Of a DNA stretch of 64,000 nt, positions 32,849 to 43,599 are shown one piece after another. This DNA is from Dendrophyllia cribrosa (Eukaryota; Cnidaria; Anthozoa; Scleractinia; Dendrophylliidae): positions 35,466,210 through 35,530,209 of the forward strand of contig JAJLRJ010000009.1 in the NCBI GenBank assembly GCA_024195265.1. The letters run 5' to 3'. Position numbers and translations under genes: made by a program. Under the pieces are notes generated by a model. The model had not been told where the DNA came from. It worked only from the letters and a program-made list of their open reading frames with translations, and did no database searches. Numbering within the stretch: the first letter of the stretch is position 1; the number at the start of each line of letters is the position of its first letter.

Positions 32849-35800
32849 TCATCGCTGTCACCAACTTCACTGGATGTCTCATGTGACCTATTCAGGCATT
32901 GTTCTCCACAAATGCAAGCATCACTGCAAGAGAGGATACTATTCACGCAGGAACATCGTTGGGTATTGCATTGGCCTCTGCATCCACAGGAAACTAACTC
33001 CATAACTACATCAGGGACTGGAGCCTGATCCGTCCAGTCGATCGCAAGTGTGCCATCTTTACCGAGCCAACCAGCGCCACTTGGATCAGGTACTGTAGGG
33101 TGAGCCTCCAATGCATTCTTCCACACAAAGGTTTGATAGTTTGCTCGCTGAACATGTTTAGCAAGAGATGCCCTCGTTGGTGGTAGCTGATATGACTGTA
33201 CTTTGGTTGACTTGCAGAAGAGGGTTTAACGAAGATCCTTCACACATTTGCCACGCTTGTTGTATAGACAAATTCTTCTATGTGCCGCACATCTTCCTGG
33301 GAAGCTGTCACGCGCTCTCCAAGACACTGAATCATCTTACGTAGATGTTGATCTCCTGTTATAATCTCAAATCCTTTCTTCTTTCCCTTCCCAGCAAAGG
33401 CAATTACGGTATCGCAGCCTGTCAGAGCGTGAAGACCCAATAAGGCCCGACACACATCAACACCAAGGAACTGACAAATTTCAGGTATGCTCACCACGCG
33501 TGAGCGTTTTTGGGTACCACTTACAAGAAAAATCCTGGCGGGAATTTTCTCTTGGTGGTAACATGCCAGCATCTCCACTTCGGTATCTGAGGATCTAATG
33601 CTTATTTCTTGATGCCTACCCTGAGATGCGCCAAGCGCATGTAAACTGACATCCTGGTATCGGCTTTTTCTTGTTCTGTACACAATTCCTTGACAGTTGT
33701 TGCAGAAATAGTACCACCAATTGCAACAAGTTTTGTGCAGGTTGTACCATGTGCAATGAACAGGGAACGATCTCCAATGTTCTGTGCGTATACAATTGAA
33801 CTGGACCATTCACGCACAAGAAAGTTGAGCAGGCATGTCTTGTTGCGTCCATTTGCCTAGAATTTCTTCCATTGTCGAGGGCACCGTTGTTGTGGACTCG
33901 AAATATCAATAGAGAACTGCCCTTCGTTTCCTCGCTTCTGCCTTTCAATATTCTTTACAGATATTTCTGGATATATTGATCTCCCAACAAAGTCGATTCT
34001 TGAAGCATTACCTGCATGTGTGAAAATTGTGTCAAACACCGTTGCAGCCAGGTCGCCAAATTTGTCGGGTACTCTAACAACCATTTGGAGAATCGCCATG
34101 GCATCGAATATGACAACTGTGGACAGTTGAAGAGTGGAGTGGAACCTTACTCCCTTCTCAACCAGGCCAGATAGAAGTGATTTCTTAGTCTTGGCCAATG
34201 TACCAGCCAAAGCTGCTAAAGACCACGGTAATGGTCCAAGTTCATGTGTCAGCAACTCTTTGACATCCATCTTACGACTTTGACCAATGACTAACAATCT
34301 AGCAACATATTTCTATCTGCTCTGACTATGATGCTCTTGCCTTTTGTGATCACAGACTTCTTCTTCATAGCCTGGTGGAAAGTTGCAAGTTTTAGTTTAG
34401 GCAACGGGTCGAAAAAGCTAGAAGCATTGGTCACCAATCGGCTTTGGACAAAAGATAAAAAAGTGTGTTTCCTTTTTCTTTCGCTTTTAGGAGATCATCA
34501 TATCTTTCATGCTTTCAGTTGCTACAAAACCTGAACTAAGATTGACAAGTTTATCCGACTCTTCAAACGGATTTCTCCAGTCTTCAATGACTCCCTGAAC
34601 CAGTTTTACACTTGCTTCATCCTTTTTCATGCGGGACTTGCTGGCTTCTTTATGGGATTTACTTCCAACTTCCTTCATCCCCGCCAAGTCACTGCACTTT
34701 TCTATGAATTTAGTGCGAGAATGTGCAGTAAGCATCCATCTTCGAACTGCTCCTCTTTTTAAACTAAACCCCACTATACCACCTTTAGTTTCCGTGTTTC
34801 TGTCCAACGTTTGTTCGATTGCTTCATCAACGGGTATTTGGGAAAAACCATGTTCTGCAGACCTCTGAACTGCAAACGTGCCTTCCTCAAGACTTCAAGA
34901 AGTCGGTGAGCCTCAGTGTGAGTTTCCTCTGTGGACAACATGTGCATCAAGTACGGGCAAATATCTGGAATAATTGGTATGGTCATATGCAAAGAACCAT
35001 GGCAGCATACCCTTCACACAGTTGAAATGCAGTAGCTACTTTCCCTTCTTTTGTTGCTCGAATAAAACTCAACAGCAACTCGACCATGTCCAGATAAGAA
35101 TTCCAAAAGGTCTTCATCGGGCAATAGTCTTCGCTGCAGTATTCTTCATACAGGTTATACATCATTTTGAACTGTTCACTTTGAAGAAGGTGCTCGAACC
35201 TTTCGCCAGAAAAACCGCGTCTGATGTCTTCTATGAAATTTGCAAGGGCAATTTCAACAACTTGTGTAGCAGGATGCTTTGCTAGCCAGGACTGGAACCC
35301 TTGCCACCGAATGCGATGCATTGCATCAAAAACGATCTGAAATGCACACGTAATCACGAAAATATACAATAGTCACATTTTTATAGTTTAAAAATGTTAC
35401 GGGCAGTAATCTGTACAATTTAACTATTAATCTTCCTCGTCTTTTAATTGCAAAACCTACTTTTTAGTCTTTTTTGCTCCTTTTTGCTTGTGGGCATGAC
35501 AACTCTCCCTTAATTTGTAATTATTTGTTGCAATCTCTTACGGTGAGCCGCGTTGTAGAAAGTTTAGATACCGTGTGCACTCATACAGCTCGATTGTAAT
35601 GTCGCCCTCCAGAACTCTTGAGACAAATCCAGAACCAACAATGCCACTCTCCACAAGTATATCTGCAAGGCCTGCTTCGCCAAACCGCTTGCCAATTGCA
35701 GTCATAAAAGCACAAATGGTGTGGAAAGTGCCCATTCTCAACACTATACGCTGAAAATGTTCCTCATTCTGCCACATGATATCAAGCGCCTTCGCATATA

Positions 35801-35885
35801 TTGCCTGATCAAAAACAACAATGACATCATGCTGGCCAAGCTGATCAGCTATTTGGAGAGACCTTTGTAGCACGCGTAAACTATT

Positions 35886-36115
35886 GGTAATTCTGTTGGA
35901 CTAGCTTCGATGACTTTGACAGTAATTGATAGAATTTTCGCGGGGAACATTCTTCTCATGAAACTTCATGTAAAAACCGGTCCATGCTGGGATCACTTGG
36001 GGTAATTCTGTTGGACTAGTTTCGATGACATGACAGTAACCGATAGAACTTCCGCGGGGAACATTCTTCTCATGTAACTTCATGTTAAAATCGGTCCATG
36101 CTGGGATCACTTGGG
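35886..36115 (-). repeat. Two 115-bp tandem copies inside the decayed gene
   Basis: GGTAATTCTGTTGGACTA starts at 35886 and again at 36001. The duplicated piece codes for VIPAWTxFxMKxHEKNVPR, which should occur once in this family. Confidence 0.9.
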
Positions 36116-36954
36116 GCTGATTCTCGGCGACATTAAATCTAGTACACTAAAACGCTTGTCTGCAGAGCATCCAGCCAAGGTCTGTGTCTCTTCCTTGCTT
36201 AGAGATGTCCGGGTTCGTCCCAATCAGTTTCTTACCATTTAACGCCTCCTTTGTGGCAAAGGCATTCTTCCCAGTTTATAGCACTTGTACTTGCGCAAAA
36301 CGACCTCTTCCTTGGATTAAGCTCAGTCATCATTCATTTGTCGCACAAAGAACTTGATACCCTTTGTGGACAAATGGGACACTTAATTAATTTTTATATG
36401 CATTCACCTGCTATGTAAACAGTTCTTCTTGAAAAACACCCACAAAACATTTTATTTCCTTTTTCCAATGCAAACCGTTTATAAATCTTCTAATTTAGCG
36501 AACAGAAAAGTTTGTTGTAAAAAAGAGATTAAGAAAACACCTAATTCCTTACCTTTAAAACTCTAAACAATTCCAACATCGCGTCCAGACGTATGGGCTC
36601 CACTTGTAGAAAAAGCGTCATCAGAAAAATGAGGAACCGAACAGGGAAGCAGCCAAATTAAAGAGAAAAATGACTTCTTTCACAATCCCCGTCTTGTAAT
36701 CACTTGTGAACACAGATGATTTGTGAACAATTGTAGCTTTTTTTATAGTAATGTTATAGGAAATTAAATTAAATTTTGAAACAAATGTCTCTAATTAAAC
36801 ACCTTAACAACTGTTACCATGGAAACATGTCACAAATGTATAAACATGTTTTTTTTATAACAATTCCCAATATGGGATACCTTTCTCAAAGTTTAATTAA
36901 TTTCGTCAGTAGATTACAGACATATAATTCATTTTCTATCTCCTTCCATTATTC

Positions 36955-37162
36955 AACGAACAAAATCAACCTACAGCCCCACCCACCCCGCCCGTAAAAA
37001 CACCCCCTTTTCTCGCTCATGCACAGGTTTTGCGTCTGGAAACAAGTTGATTTTGGTTGAGTACACTCTAAGCTTTATTTTGATACCAAAGAAACTATGT
37101 CCCATGGGGGGTGCTGCGAAAATGCATTTTTAGCCACTGTTTAGGAATTAGCTCATGGACTA
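36955..37162 (-). repeat. Right inverted repeat of the 5.1-kb element
   Basis: Complement of 32084-32275, including the GGGTGGGGC-type block at its inner end. Confidence 0.8.
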
Positions 37163-37327
37163 TATCGCTGACGGATCATGTAGCAGCTCCCGTAAGATCT
37201 GACCCAATTGGATGGATACAACAGAACGATAAACAATAGAAATAAAACAATTGAACGAGAAGACAATGAAAACTATTGTTTGTTTTAACCAATCTCGACA
37301 GATCTTCCGCGCAGCTGCTGCATTTTC

Positions 37328-37432
37328 ACTCTCTCTCCCCCCCTCCCCCCCCCCCCTCTCATTAACTCTCCCCCCTCTCATTTAATCTCGTCCCCTCTCA
37401 TTCAATCTCCCCCCTCTCATTCACTCTCGTCC
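37328..37432 (+). repeat. Pyrimidine-rich minisatellite
   Basis: Four to five units of CCCCTCTCATTxAxTCTC with a variable C run. Confidence 0.85.
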
Positions 37433-37659
37433 GTGAAACTACTGGCTTGGTCGTCGTCGGATCTCGCGGGAAAATAGCGAGAATCTCACTTCCGGTCGTC
37501 GTCGTCCATGCTGTCGTCGTGGATCTTAAGCTCCCTATAACAAGTAGATCTGACTACATGTAGGAATTACTTATTCAGTATTATTGGGTGTGTTGGAAGT
37601 GCTTCTTTTACATTTATATTGAACTAAGCAATTTGTGGATTATAATTTCCGTGGTTTCC

Positions 37660-37850
37660 TTGTAAAAAAATATAGTTCCTCTATCACTTTCCTGTCAGGA
37701 AATCCTATACACACATATATTGCGTGCAGCATGCTTGCATAGCCCGCGTTATTTTTTATTCTATGACGTGCTCGACAGCGCTGAACGATCAGCGGTGCGA
37801 AACGCGGGTAACCGCGCGGGAACCGGCGGGTAATGGCTGGTTTTCCCGTT
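37660..37850 (+). repeat. Dispersed repeat shared with 48800-49030
   Basis: Common blocks include ATCCTATACACA, TTGCATAGCCCGCGTTATTT and GTGCTCGACAGCGCTGAACG, same orientation. The pair may extend to TTTACAAAAAGASTGGTG at about 38135 and 49005. Confidence 0.75.
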
Positions 37851-38159
37851 CCGTAAACAAACCCGCTGGTTAGGAAGCACCGTGTTGCGTGATTAGGAAA
37901 GTCTACCGTGTTTTTGGACAGTCACTTCAATATTGAATCTAATTTCAGTTGGAAGAAATGCTGTTTTCATCGGTAAAAGGGTAACACTTTACGATTCATT
38001 CACACATTTTGACACATTTTCCACCACGAGAAAAGCAGTGACTAACGAACATGCACAGTGCGTTATTCAGCGCTGCTGGACGTGCTCTATGCAGAGACCT
38101 CTAAGGGAAATGATCAAAACCAGTACTGGGTACCGCTTTACAAAAAGAGTGGTGGTCTG

Positions 38160-38582
38160 ATCTCTCTAAGATTTTCATATATTTTGTGCTTCCTGTATAC
38201 ATTGTACCCATGTAGTTCTTTAGTGCTAGCACCGAGGGTCGACAAAGATACTTTAATTACATGGCCTGCGAGCGGCTATTATTCTTTCGTCAAAGAATAA
38301 ATATTGTTTTTTTAAATCCTTTTCAACTCTTTGTTTCTCGATTCTCGATTCTCACGTCTCGCGTCTCGAAACTTGAGGCGCAAGGATCGAGTTTCGAGTC
38401 ATACATACAATATTTGTAACTTATTCTTTGATTGCCTTCAGAATAGTTTCTTTGACCAAATCAACATATTTCTGAGCTGTGGCATCACTCGTAATGTTGC
38501 TGAAATATGCCACTGTCCAAAACAGTTGACCATTGAATGTAGCCATGTTGTTGGCAAATATGGTTCCTTGTTGGTGTTCAGC
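38160..38582 (-). pseudogene. Duplicated 3' end of the acyltransferase-like gene
   Basis: 38421-38582 encodes HQQGTIFANNMATFNGQLFW and the rest of the C-terminus through ILKAIKE, nearly identical to the end of the protein at 16834-18375. Similarity breaks abruptly upstream at 38582, inside the codons for the AQHQQ region. Downstream sequence is copied too: CTGTATAC, TAGTGCTAGCAC and GCGAGCGGCTATTATTCTTT at 38200-38290 match 16318-16415. No start or catalytic motif, so not functional alone. Confidence 0.88.
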
Positions 38583-38619
38583 CAGGCGGTGTGCGTCACG
38601 AGATTTGACCAATAGCAAG

Positions 38620-40158
38620 CCGTTGTTTAAACAATAGTCCTCGCGGCAAACAAGAAGCTATTTCTGCGCGTGGAGTTGAAAAAATTGTTCCTTTTCAAGG
38701 ATTTCAGCGATGTGAATTAAAAATGTTTTCAGGCAGAATTAAAGAGAAATATCCCTTCTTCGTTATGGCTACAATTAAATGTTACATTCGAGCACAATGA
38801 CTGCCTTAGCTGATCTCAAAGTAAACCTACTCGGTTCAATTGCCACATTATCGTAAACTGAACTTTCACACCTTTTCTTAGACTTTTCATTCCTTTACAC
38901 GTTTGTTTTTCGTCAATAATTTGGGACATACAGTTAATTGAACCTTTCTTCTTTGAGAATTTCGGGGTCTACCCGGGGCTACCCCTTTTAGTTTTCTTGG
39001 TTGAAGCCGTTCAAAATTGATAAGTTCACCAACTCGCCTAGGTCTCCTGGTGAGTAACAACAATTTTCTGCGCCCACGCGGCGGTCACGCGCGTCCTTCA
39101 TCATCTTCTTGTTTGGTCTTTTTTCGGCCTATTTGTCCTCAATTATATTTGAAGGAAGAAAACATTCAAACTTTCATAGGTTTTTTTGTTCAAAGTGACA
39201 TCTTTTGTCGGCGTTTGCAGTGCTTGTACGTGGAGCGGTCTTTGCGTGATTTAGGTCTCGTGGCGTTGACCCGTGCGTAAATTTGATCTTTCCGGTTGTC
39301 TTGTTTATTAACGGATTGTATGTTTCGATTCAAATCAGAATAGTGTCTCTGAGAAAAAGAAAAACGGGCCTTTACGAAGTAGTTTTGCGTTTGTAGACTT
39401 GTATATTTGATTACTTTACCAAAGAAAAGGCGCTAGATTTAAATTCAGGCTAAATAACGCAAACGTAGGAGATGCTCACTTATCCCGTTACACATGCAAT
39501 CCATTTTCTGAAACGTTTCTTTGCTTGCAAGCTTTCCAAATTTGATCGCTGTGAGTGACAACACGTGTTTTTGCTGTAGTGGTCTTCGCTTTTCTTTAAA
39601 ACTCTTTAAAATTAATCACTTTCCTTACATGAAAAAGTTTCCTCTGGCTTCTAACGCTCCAAAAGTGTCAAAATACATTGCATTTATTTTCCGAAGCGAC
39701 CAATAGATAAGTTCTTCGAGATGACGGTTACATACTTTTCAAGAGCTCGCCATGTTGGTTGTTGAGCAAGCTAGTTTCCAGGGAAGCCGTGAGTTCAGCA
39801 CATACGTATTGTGCGTTGTAACGTCACGTGGTGCTTTTGAGCCAATGGGAAAGTGTGCGAATTTCAGTTTGACTTTCTCGCGGCGGGGTGTAATTTACGT
39901 TGAAACGTTTCTACCTTTTTTTCGTCTGAAGTACTTTTCCAGTCAAGTTCAAAGACGTTGCATGAGGAAAAGGTAAGCATTTATAGAAAGCTAAGACCTA
40001 TTGTTTGGTTCGTTTCATAATCTTTGTTTAGGCGGTTTATAGCAACCTCGTAAGAAGTACATGTAGCTACATGTTAGTGTTTACACGAAGCACAGCCATG
40101 AGGTTTGTTTGCTTGTATATTAATTTCATTTTCGTAATGTAGTTTTGTCGATTTGCAG
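38620..40158. other. No supported gene
   Basis: An open frame at 39752-39974 ends in a splice-donor-like AAAAG|GTAAGC, but its phase does not fit the exon at 40159. It could be part of a 5' UTR exon. Confidence 0.4.
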
Positions 40159-40285
40159 ACATAGAGCTTAAAAGTTTAATATCTGAAGTTAGAAGTTGCG
40201 TGCCATTCCATGGGATTCTGGCAGGCTTCCTGAGAGGAAGAGGGCACCAGTCAAGTAGCACCGTAACATCTCTGTTTGTTTTCAT
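40159..40285 (+). CDS. Possible internal exon of an unrecognised small gene
   Basis: After a T-rich tract and CAG, the sequence AC|ATA GAG CTT... is open for 41 codons (IELKSLISEVRSCVPFHGIL and on to SLFVF) and ends at AT|GTAAGT, a consensus donor. The next acceptor, at 40560-40561, restores the same frame. I know no family for it. The start exon was not found. Confidence 0.42.
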
Positions 40286-40561
40286 GTAAGTTATGTTGAT
40301 CACTTTGTAAGAGGAAGTATGAAAACTTTAGTTTAAGCTCGCCCAGGGTACATGTACATGTAGCTCAGCCTACGCAGGACAACCTTTCTCCATGTAAACA
40401 GGCCCTAAAAGGAGCCATTCTTATTTGAAATAAGTGGACGGGTATTCTTTAGTTTAGCCTTGTTTACCAGTTGTTCACATGCAATGATTTGTTGCAGTTT
40501 TTGGTTTGTATTTTTAACCAAAAGAACATTGTTTTAAAACAGATTTGTTGTAATTTTACAG

Positions 40562-40679
40562 TGAGAGTGAGGAGGATGTGACTGAACTGGAAGCTGATGA
40601 ATTTCAAAGCAGGGATGGAAAGTCGAAAGGGAGTGTGCTTTTCAAGCAAATTGAGACAGTTTTTTTAAATCCAGTTTAA
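40562..40679 (+). CDS. Possible terminal exon of the same small gene
   Basis: Starts after TTTTACAG, completes the split codon to Ile and reads ESEEDVTELEADEFQSRDGK to a TAA at 40679. The acidic composition, consistent phase and good splice sites argue for real coding, while the lack of an upstream start argues for a partial or relic gene. Confidence 0.42.
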
Positions 40680-40985
40680 GTTCAGATAAAGTGTAATCTT
40701 AGCAGAATTTGTATGTCCATGAATTGAATGCCAAACATTGTCTAAAGGCCCACTGTCACCCATTTGGCTTTGCGGTCGTTTGTTTTTGTTTTCAAATGAC
40801 GAGCTCCCTCGTGATTGGCTCTTTCGGGAATTTTCGACTGCGTTAAATTTGCAATGCATCTTGGATGATAGTGGGCGTTTAAGCACTGTCATACATGTCT
40901 ATATTGGGCCTCTTGTTAGAATACCTGTAGTACAATGTTTGCCCTTGATTGAATTTGAATTTGAACAGTCACTTTTACGTGGCTT

Positions 40986-41567
40986 AAAGGGGCTATGTCG
41001 TGAGGTGTCACGCAAGCTACAATCTTGAAAAACGTCCGGCGGCTGTTTTTCGAGTTTATGCCATTATCGTGGAATCCATTCAATCCTGCAGTGCTGTGTT
41101 CACAAAATGGTCTCAGATTTTTCACATATGTTAAATACATGTAATCTATTTGTCTTGATTTTGCCCAGTTATTTTTCCGATTCTGAAATCATACGACTGA
41201 ATATCTCAATATGTACGAGTACAGTGTAGCAATAGAAATCAGTTGACCATAGAATGTCATGAACGAAGGTTCTTCTTCTTTGTTGGCTAAATATAGTACA
41301 CTTCAGCATATTAACATGGTACCAGAGTCTTTGCTTTGTACTTTACTGACACAGACAAATCTAACATTTTTCTGATTTTTTTTTTTGCTGGAGAAAAGAG
41401 CGATGAAATTGTTGGACTTAAATCAAAACAAGCAATAGCTCTTATGTATGTGACCATGTTTCCGTTTAGAGTCCTGTTTCATATCATCGAACAAAAGAAT
41501 TTTGACAGATAAAAGTGTAAATTAAAGTTACTAAAATTCGGCAAAACCTCGCAACATAGCCCCTTCA
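40986..41567. mobile_element. ~580-bp MITE with AGGGGCTATGTCG ends
   Basis: AAGGGGCTATGTCGTGAG at the left is matched by CTCGCAACATAGCCCCTT at the right. The interior is alignable with 12948-13140. The flanks give no clear duplication. Confidence 0.6.
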
Positions 41568-42112
41568 ATGATCTATTACATGTATTTTTAATAATAAATG
41601 TGTGATGTTGAACAGAACCAGATGCCATACTTTTTCAGTTTGTTCTTAAAACACTGCCATGTAATTTTTCTTTTTTTACCAAATCTGAGCATGGAAATAT
41701 TGAAATGATCCAACAATTTGACATGGGTTGATTATGCTCTCAGCCTTTCGATTATAATAATTATTGTCTTTGTATGGGAGAAGTTGTTTTAGTGATGATT
41801 TGCATCATCTTGAACTATAGCAAAAATTTATGGCCCATGGCAATGCGAGTTTTATTTTTAGTTACATGTATGTACAGTGTATTAAATACTGATAATTATA
41901 AAGTTAGGACCAGTATGGGCCATTAATCAGAGTGGGATATGACAATTTTTGTGGCAGCTTTGATGGATGGCAAAACAGTGCCATCCTTACTAATAAATCA
42001 AACAGACTATCAATTTAATTAATTATTCAATATAATCATTTAATTAGAATTTCTACATTTTACATTCTTTAATCAGTCAGTGATATTAAGATGTACATTG
42101 TACAGGTACAGT

Positions 42113-42880
42113 TTCTGCATAATTGAGTCAGTCAGTGCAATTAACACGATATATTTAAACTGGATTTATTCAAAGATGCAGAATTTCTGCATACATGAGT
42201 TAGTTGGTGCAATTTACCTAGATTTTAACTGAATTTGTTCATGTATGCAGAATTTCTGCATACACAAGGCAGTTGGTGGGAGTAACATAGATTTTGACTT
42301 AATGTATTCGTAGATGCAGAATTTCTGCGTGCATGAGTTAGTCGGTGCAATTTACATAGATTTTGACTGAATAATTATTTATTCATGTATGCAGAATTTC
42401 TGCATACTTAAGTCAGTCGGTGGTATTAACAAAGATTTTGACTGAATGTATTCACAGATGCAGAATTTCTGCGTACATGAGTTAGTCGGTGCAATTTACA
42501 TAGATTTTGACTGAATTTATTCATGTGTGCAGAATTTCTGCGTACTTAAGTCAGTTGGTGTTATTAACATAGATTTTGACTGAATGTATTCATAGATGCA
42601 GAATTTCTGCATACACGAGATAGTCGGTGCAATTTACATAGATTTTGACTGAATTTATTCATAGATGCAGAATTTCTGCACACATTAGTTAGTCGGTGCA
42701 ATTTACATAGATTTTGACTGAATTTATTCATAGATGCAGAATTTCTGCGCACATAAGTCAGTCCGTGTTGTGAACATGTATTTTTACTGAATTTATTTAA
42801 AGATGCAGAATTTCTGCATACATGAGTTAGTCAGGGCAATTGACATGTATTTTAACTGAATTTATTAGACGATGCCTTCA
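42113..42880. repeat. 69-bp tandem satellite centred on a 13-bp palindrome
   Basis: GCAGAATTTCTGC occurs at 42178, 42247, 42316, 42391, 42460, 42529, 42598, 42667, 42736 and 42805, spaced 69 bases (once 75). The rest of the unit is a SNNTAGTCGGTGCAATT and AGATTTTGACTGAATTTATT pair. Ten to eleven copies, mildly diverged. Confidence 0.95.
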
Positions 42881-43399
42881 TCGGTTTTTCTTGTGGTACA
42901 AAGTGATTAAAATATATTGCAGACCCATCATAGTCGATAACACTGAGCGTTTAACTGATGTGGTTAAATTCAAGCATTTTGTACCAAATCAATGGGCTTG
43001 TTGTTGAGAATACTTGGTTTTACACTGACCCTCATTCAGGCTCCGAGAGATTTCAATGAAATTAGCGGAAAAAATCAATTTTGGAAAAACACATTTTAGT
43101 TTGGAACACGTTCGCCATTAGGCCATGAAGAGTAATGGTGATTGTGAAGGTAAAATTGTATCATTTCAATGTACATTGTCGATATGCTAAATAATAGTCA
43201 CTCATTGGATGATTGTCCAACCAAAATTCTAAAATTGCATCGCATTTGATAAAGTACAGTAGGAAAATGATGCTTTTTGAAGCCCCACATTTGACCACCA
43301 AATTTGCCCAGTTATAAGAGAATTTGACCAAACTTTTGGCCTGTATGTATCTTTCTTGTTCTGAAAACTTGGATTATTTGTATGATAAAAGCCACATAA

Positions 43400-43599
43400 T
43401 CACATCCTCATGAATCACACATTGCGTTTTGCATCCCTCTACAAAGCACCAACGCATGCAACATATCAGAAAATGTCCCTAAATTCTAAAATTTCCCCGT
43501 TTTGTATAAGTTAATTCTCCTATTAAACGTGTTTCTACAAAAGGTGAACAGATTTTTTTAAATCAGAGTTTTGTGCTTTCTACGCTAAAATTACTACAA
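43400..43599 (+). repeat. Left half of the dispersed repeat also at 20535
   Basis: TCATGAATCACACATTGCGTT through TTACTACA matches 20550-20740. The right half resumes at 46085. Confidence 0.75.

Larger units (their letters stand above)
32776..36600 (-). pseudogene. Decayed gene: PIN/XPG-like region plus C-terminal CXC cysteine motif
   Basis: Minus-strand pieces in shifting frames together read like a large multi-copy invertebrate/fish family. In order: a possible 5' exon at 36540-36600 (PIRLDAMLELFRVLK, donor GTAAGG); INWEECLCHK near 36270; VIPAW...SSIGYCHVIETSPTELP at 35901-36110, duplicated in tandem; VVFDQAIYAKALDIMW and RMGTFHTICAFM at 35538-35873; a helical region at 34983-35340; GGIVGFSLKRGAVRRWMLT at 34487-34807; ELGPLPWSLAALAGTL at 33857-34297; a PIN-like block with CTEQEKADTR, RSSDTEVEMLACYH and LLGLHALTGCDTVIAF at 33240-33817; and CGCRGQCNTQRCSCV...CSDACICGEQCLN plus an acidic tail at 32776-33126. 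At least three frame changes have no splice sites, so I call it a relic. Its role is presumably in the element's own mobility. Confidence 0.72.
32084..37162. mobile_element. 5.1-kb inverted-repeat DNA transposon with a CXC/PIN-like gene (Academ-like?)
   Basis: The left arm (about 32084-32275) and right arm (about 36955-37162) are reverse complements over roughly 180 bases: ATGAGCT, AAAAATGCATTTTCG, CACCCCCCATGGGACATAG, GGTATCAAAATAAAGCT and AATCAACTTGTTTCCAGACG occur in mirrored order. The bases outside may give a 3-bp TAT duplication, but the edges are blurred. The only gene inside is the decayed minus-strand gene at 32776-36600. As I recall, Academ transposons encode XPG-like nucleases and make 3-4 bp duplications, so this is my best guess, held loosely. 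Confidence 0.65.

Noticed and set aside
39752..39974. Open frame ending at a GTAAGC donor as first exon of the 40-kb gene
   Set aside because: Joining it to the acceptor at 40158 brings a stop codon; only a non-coding role is possible.
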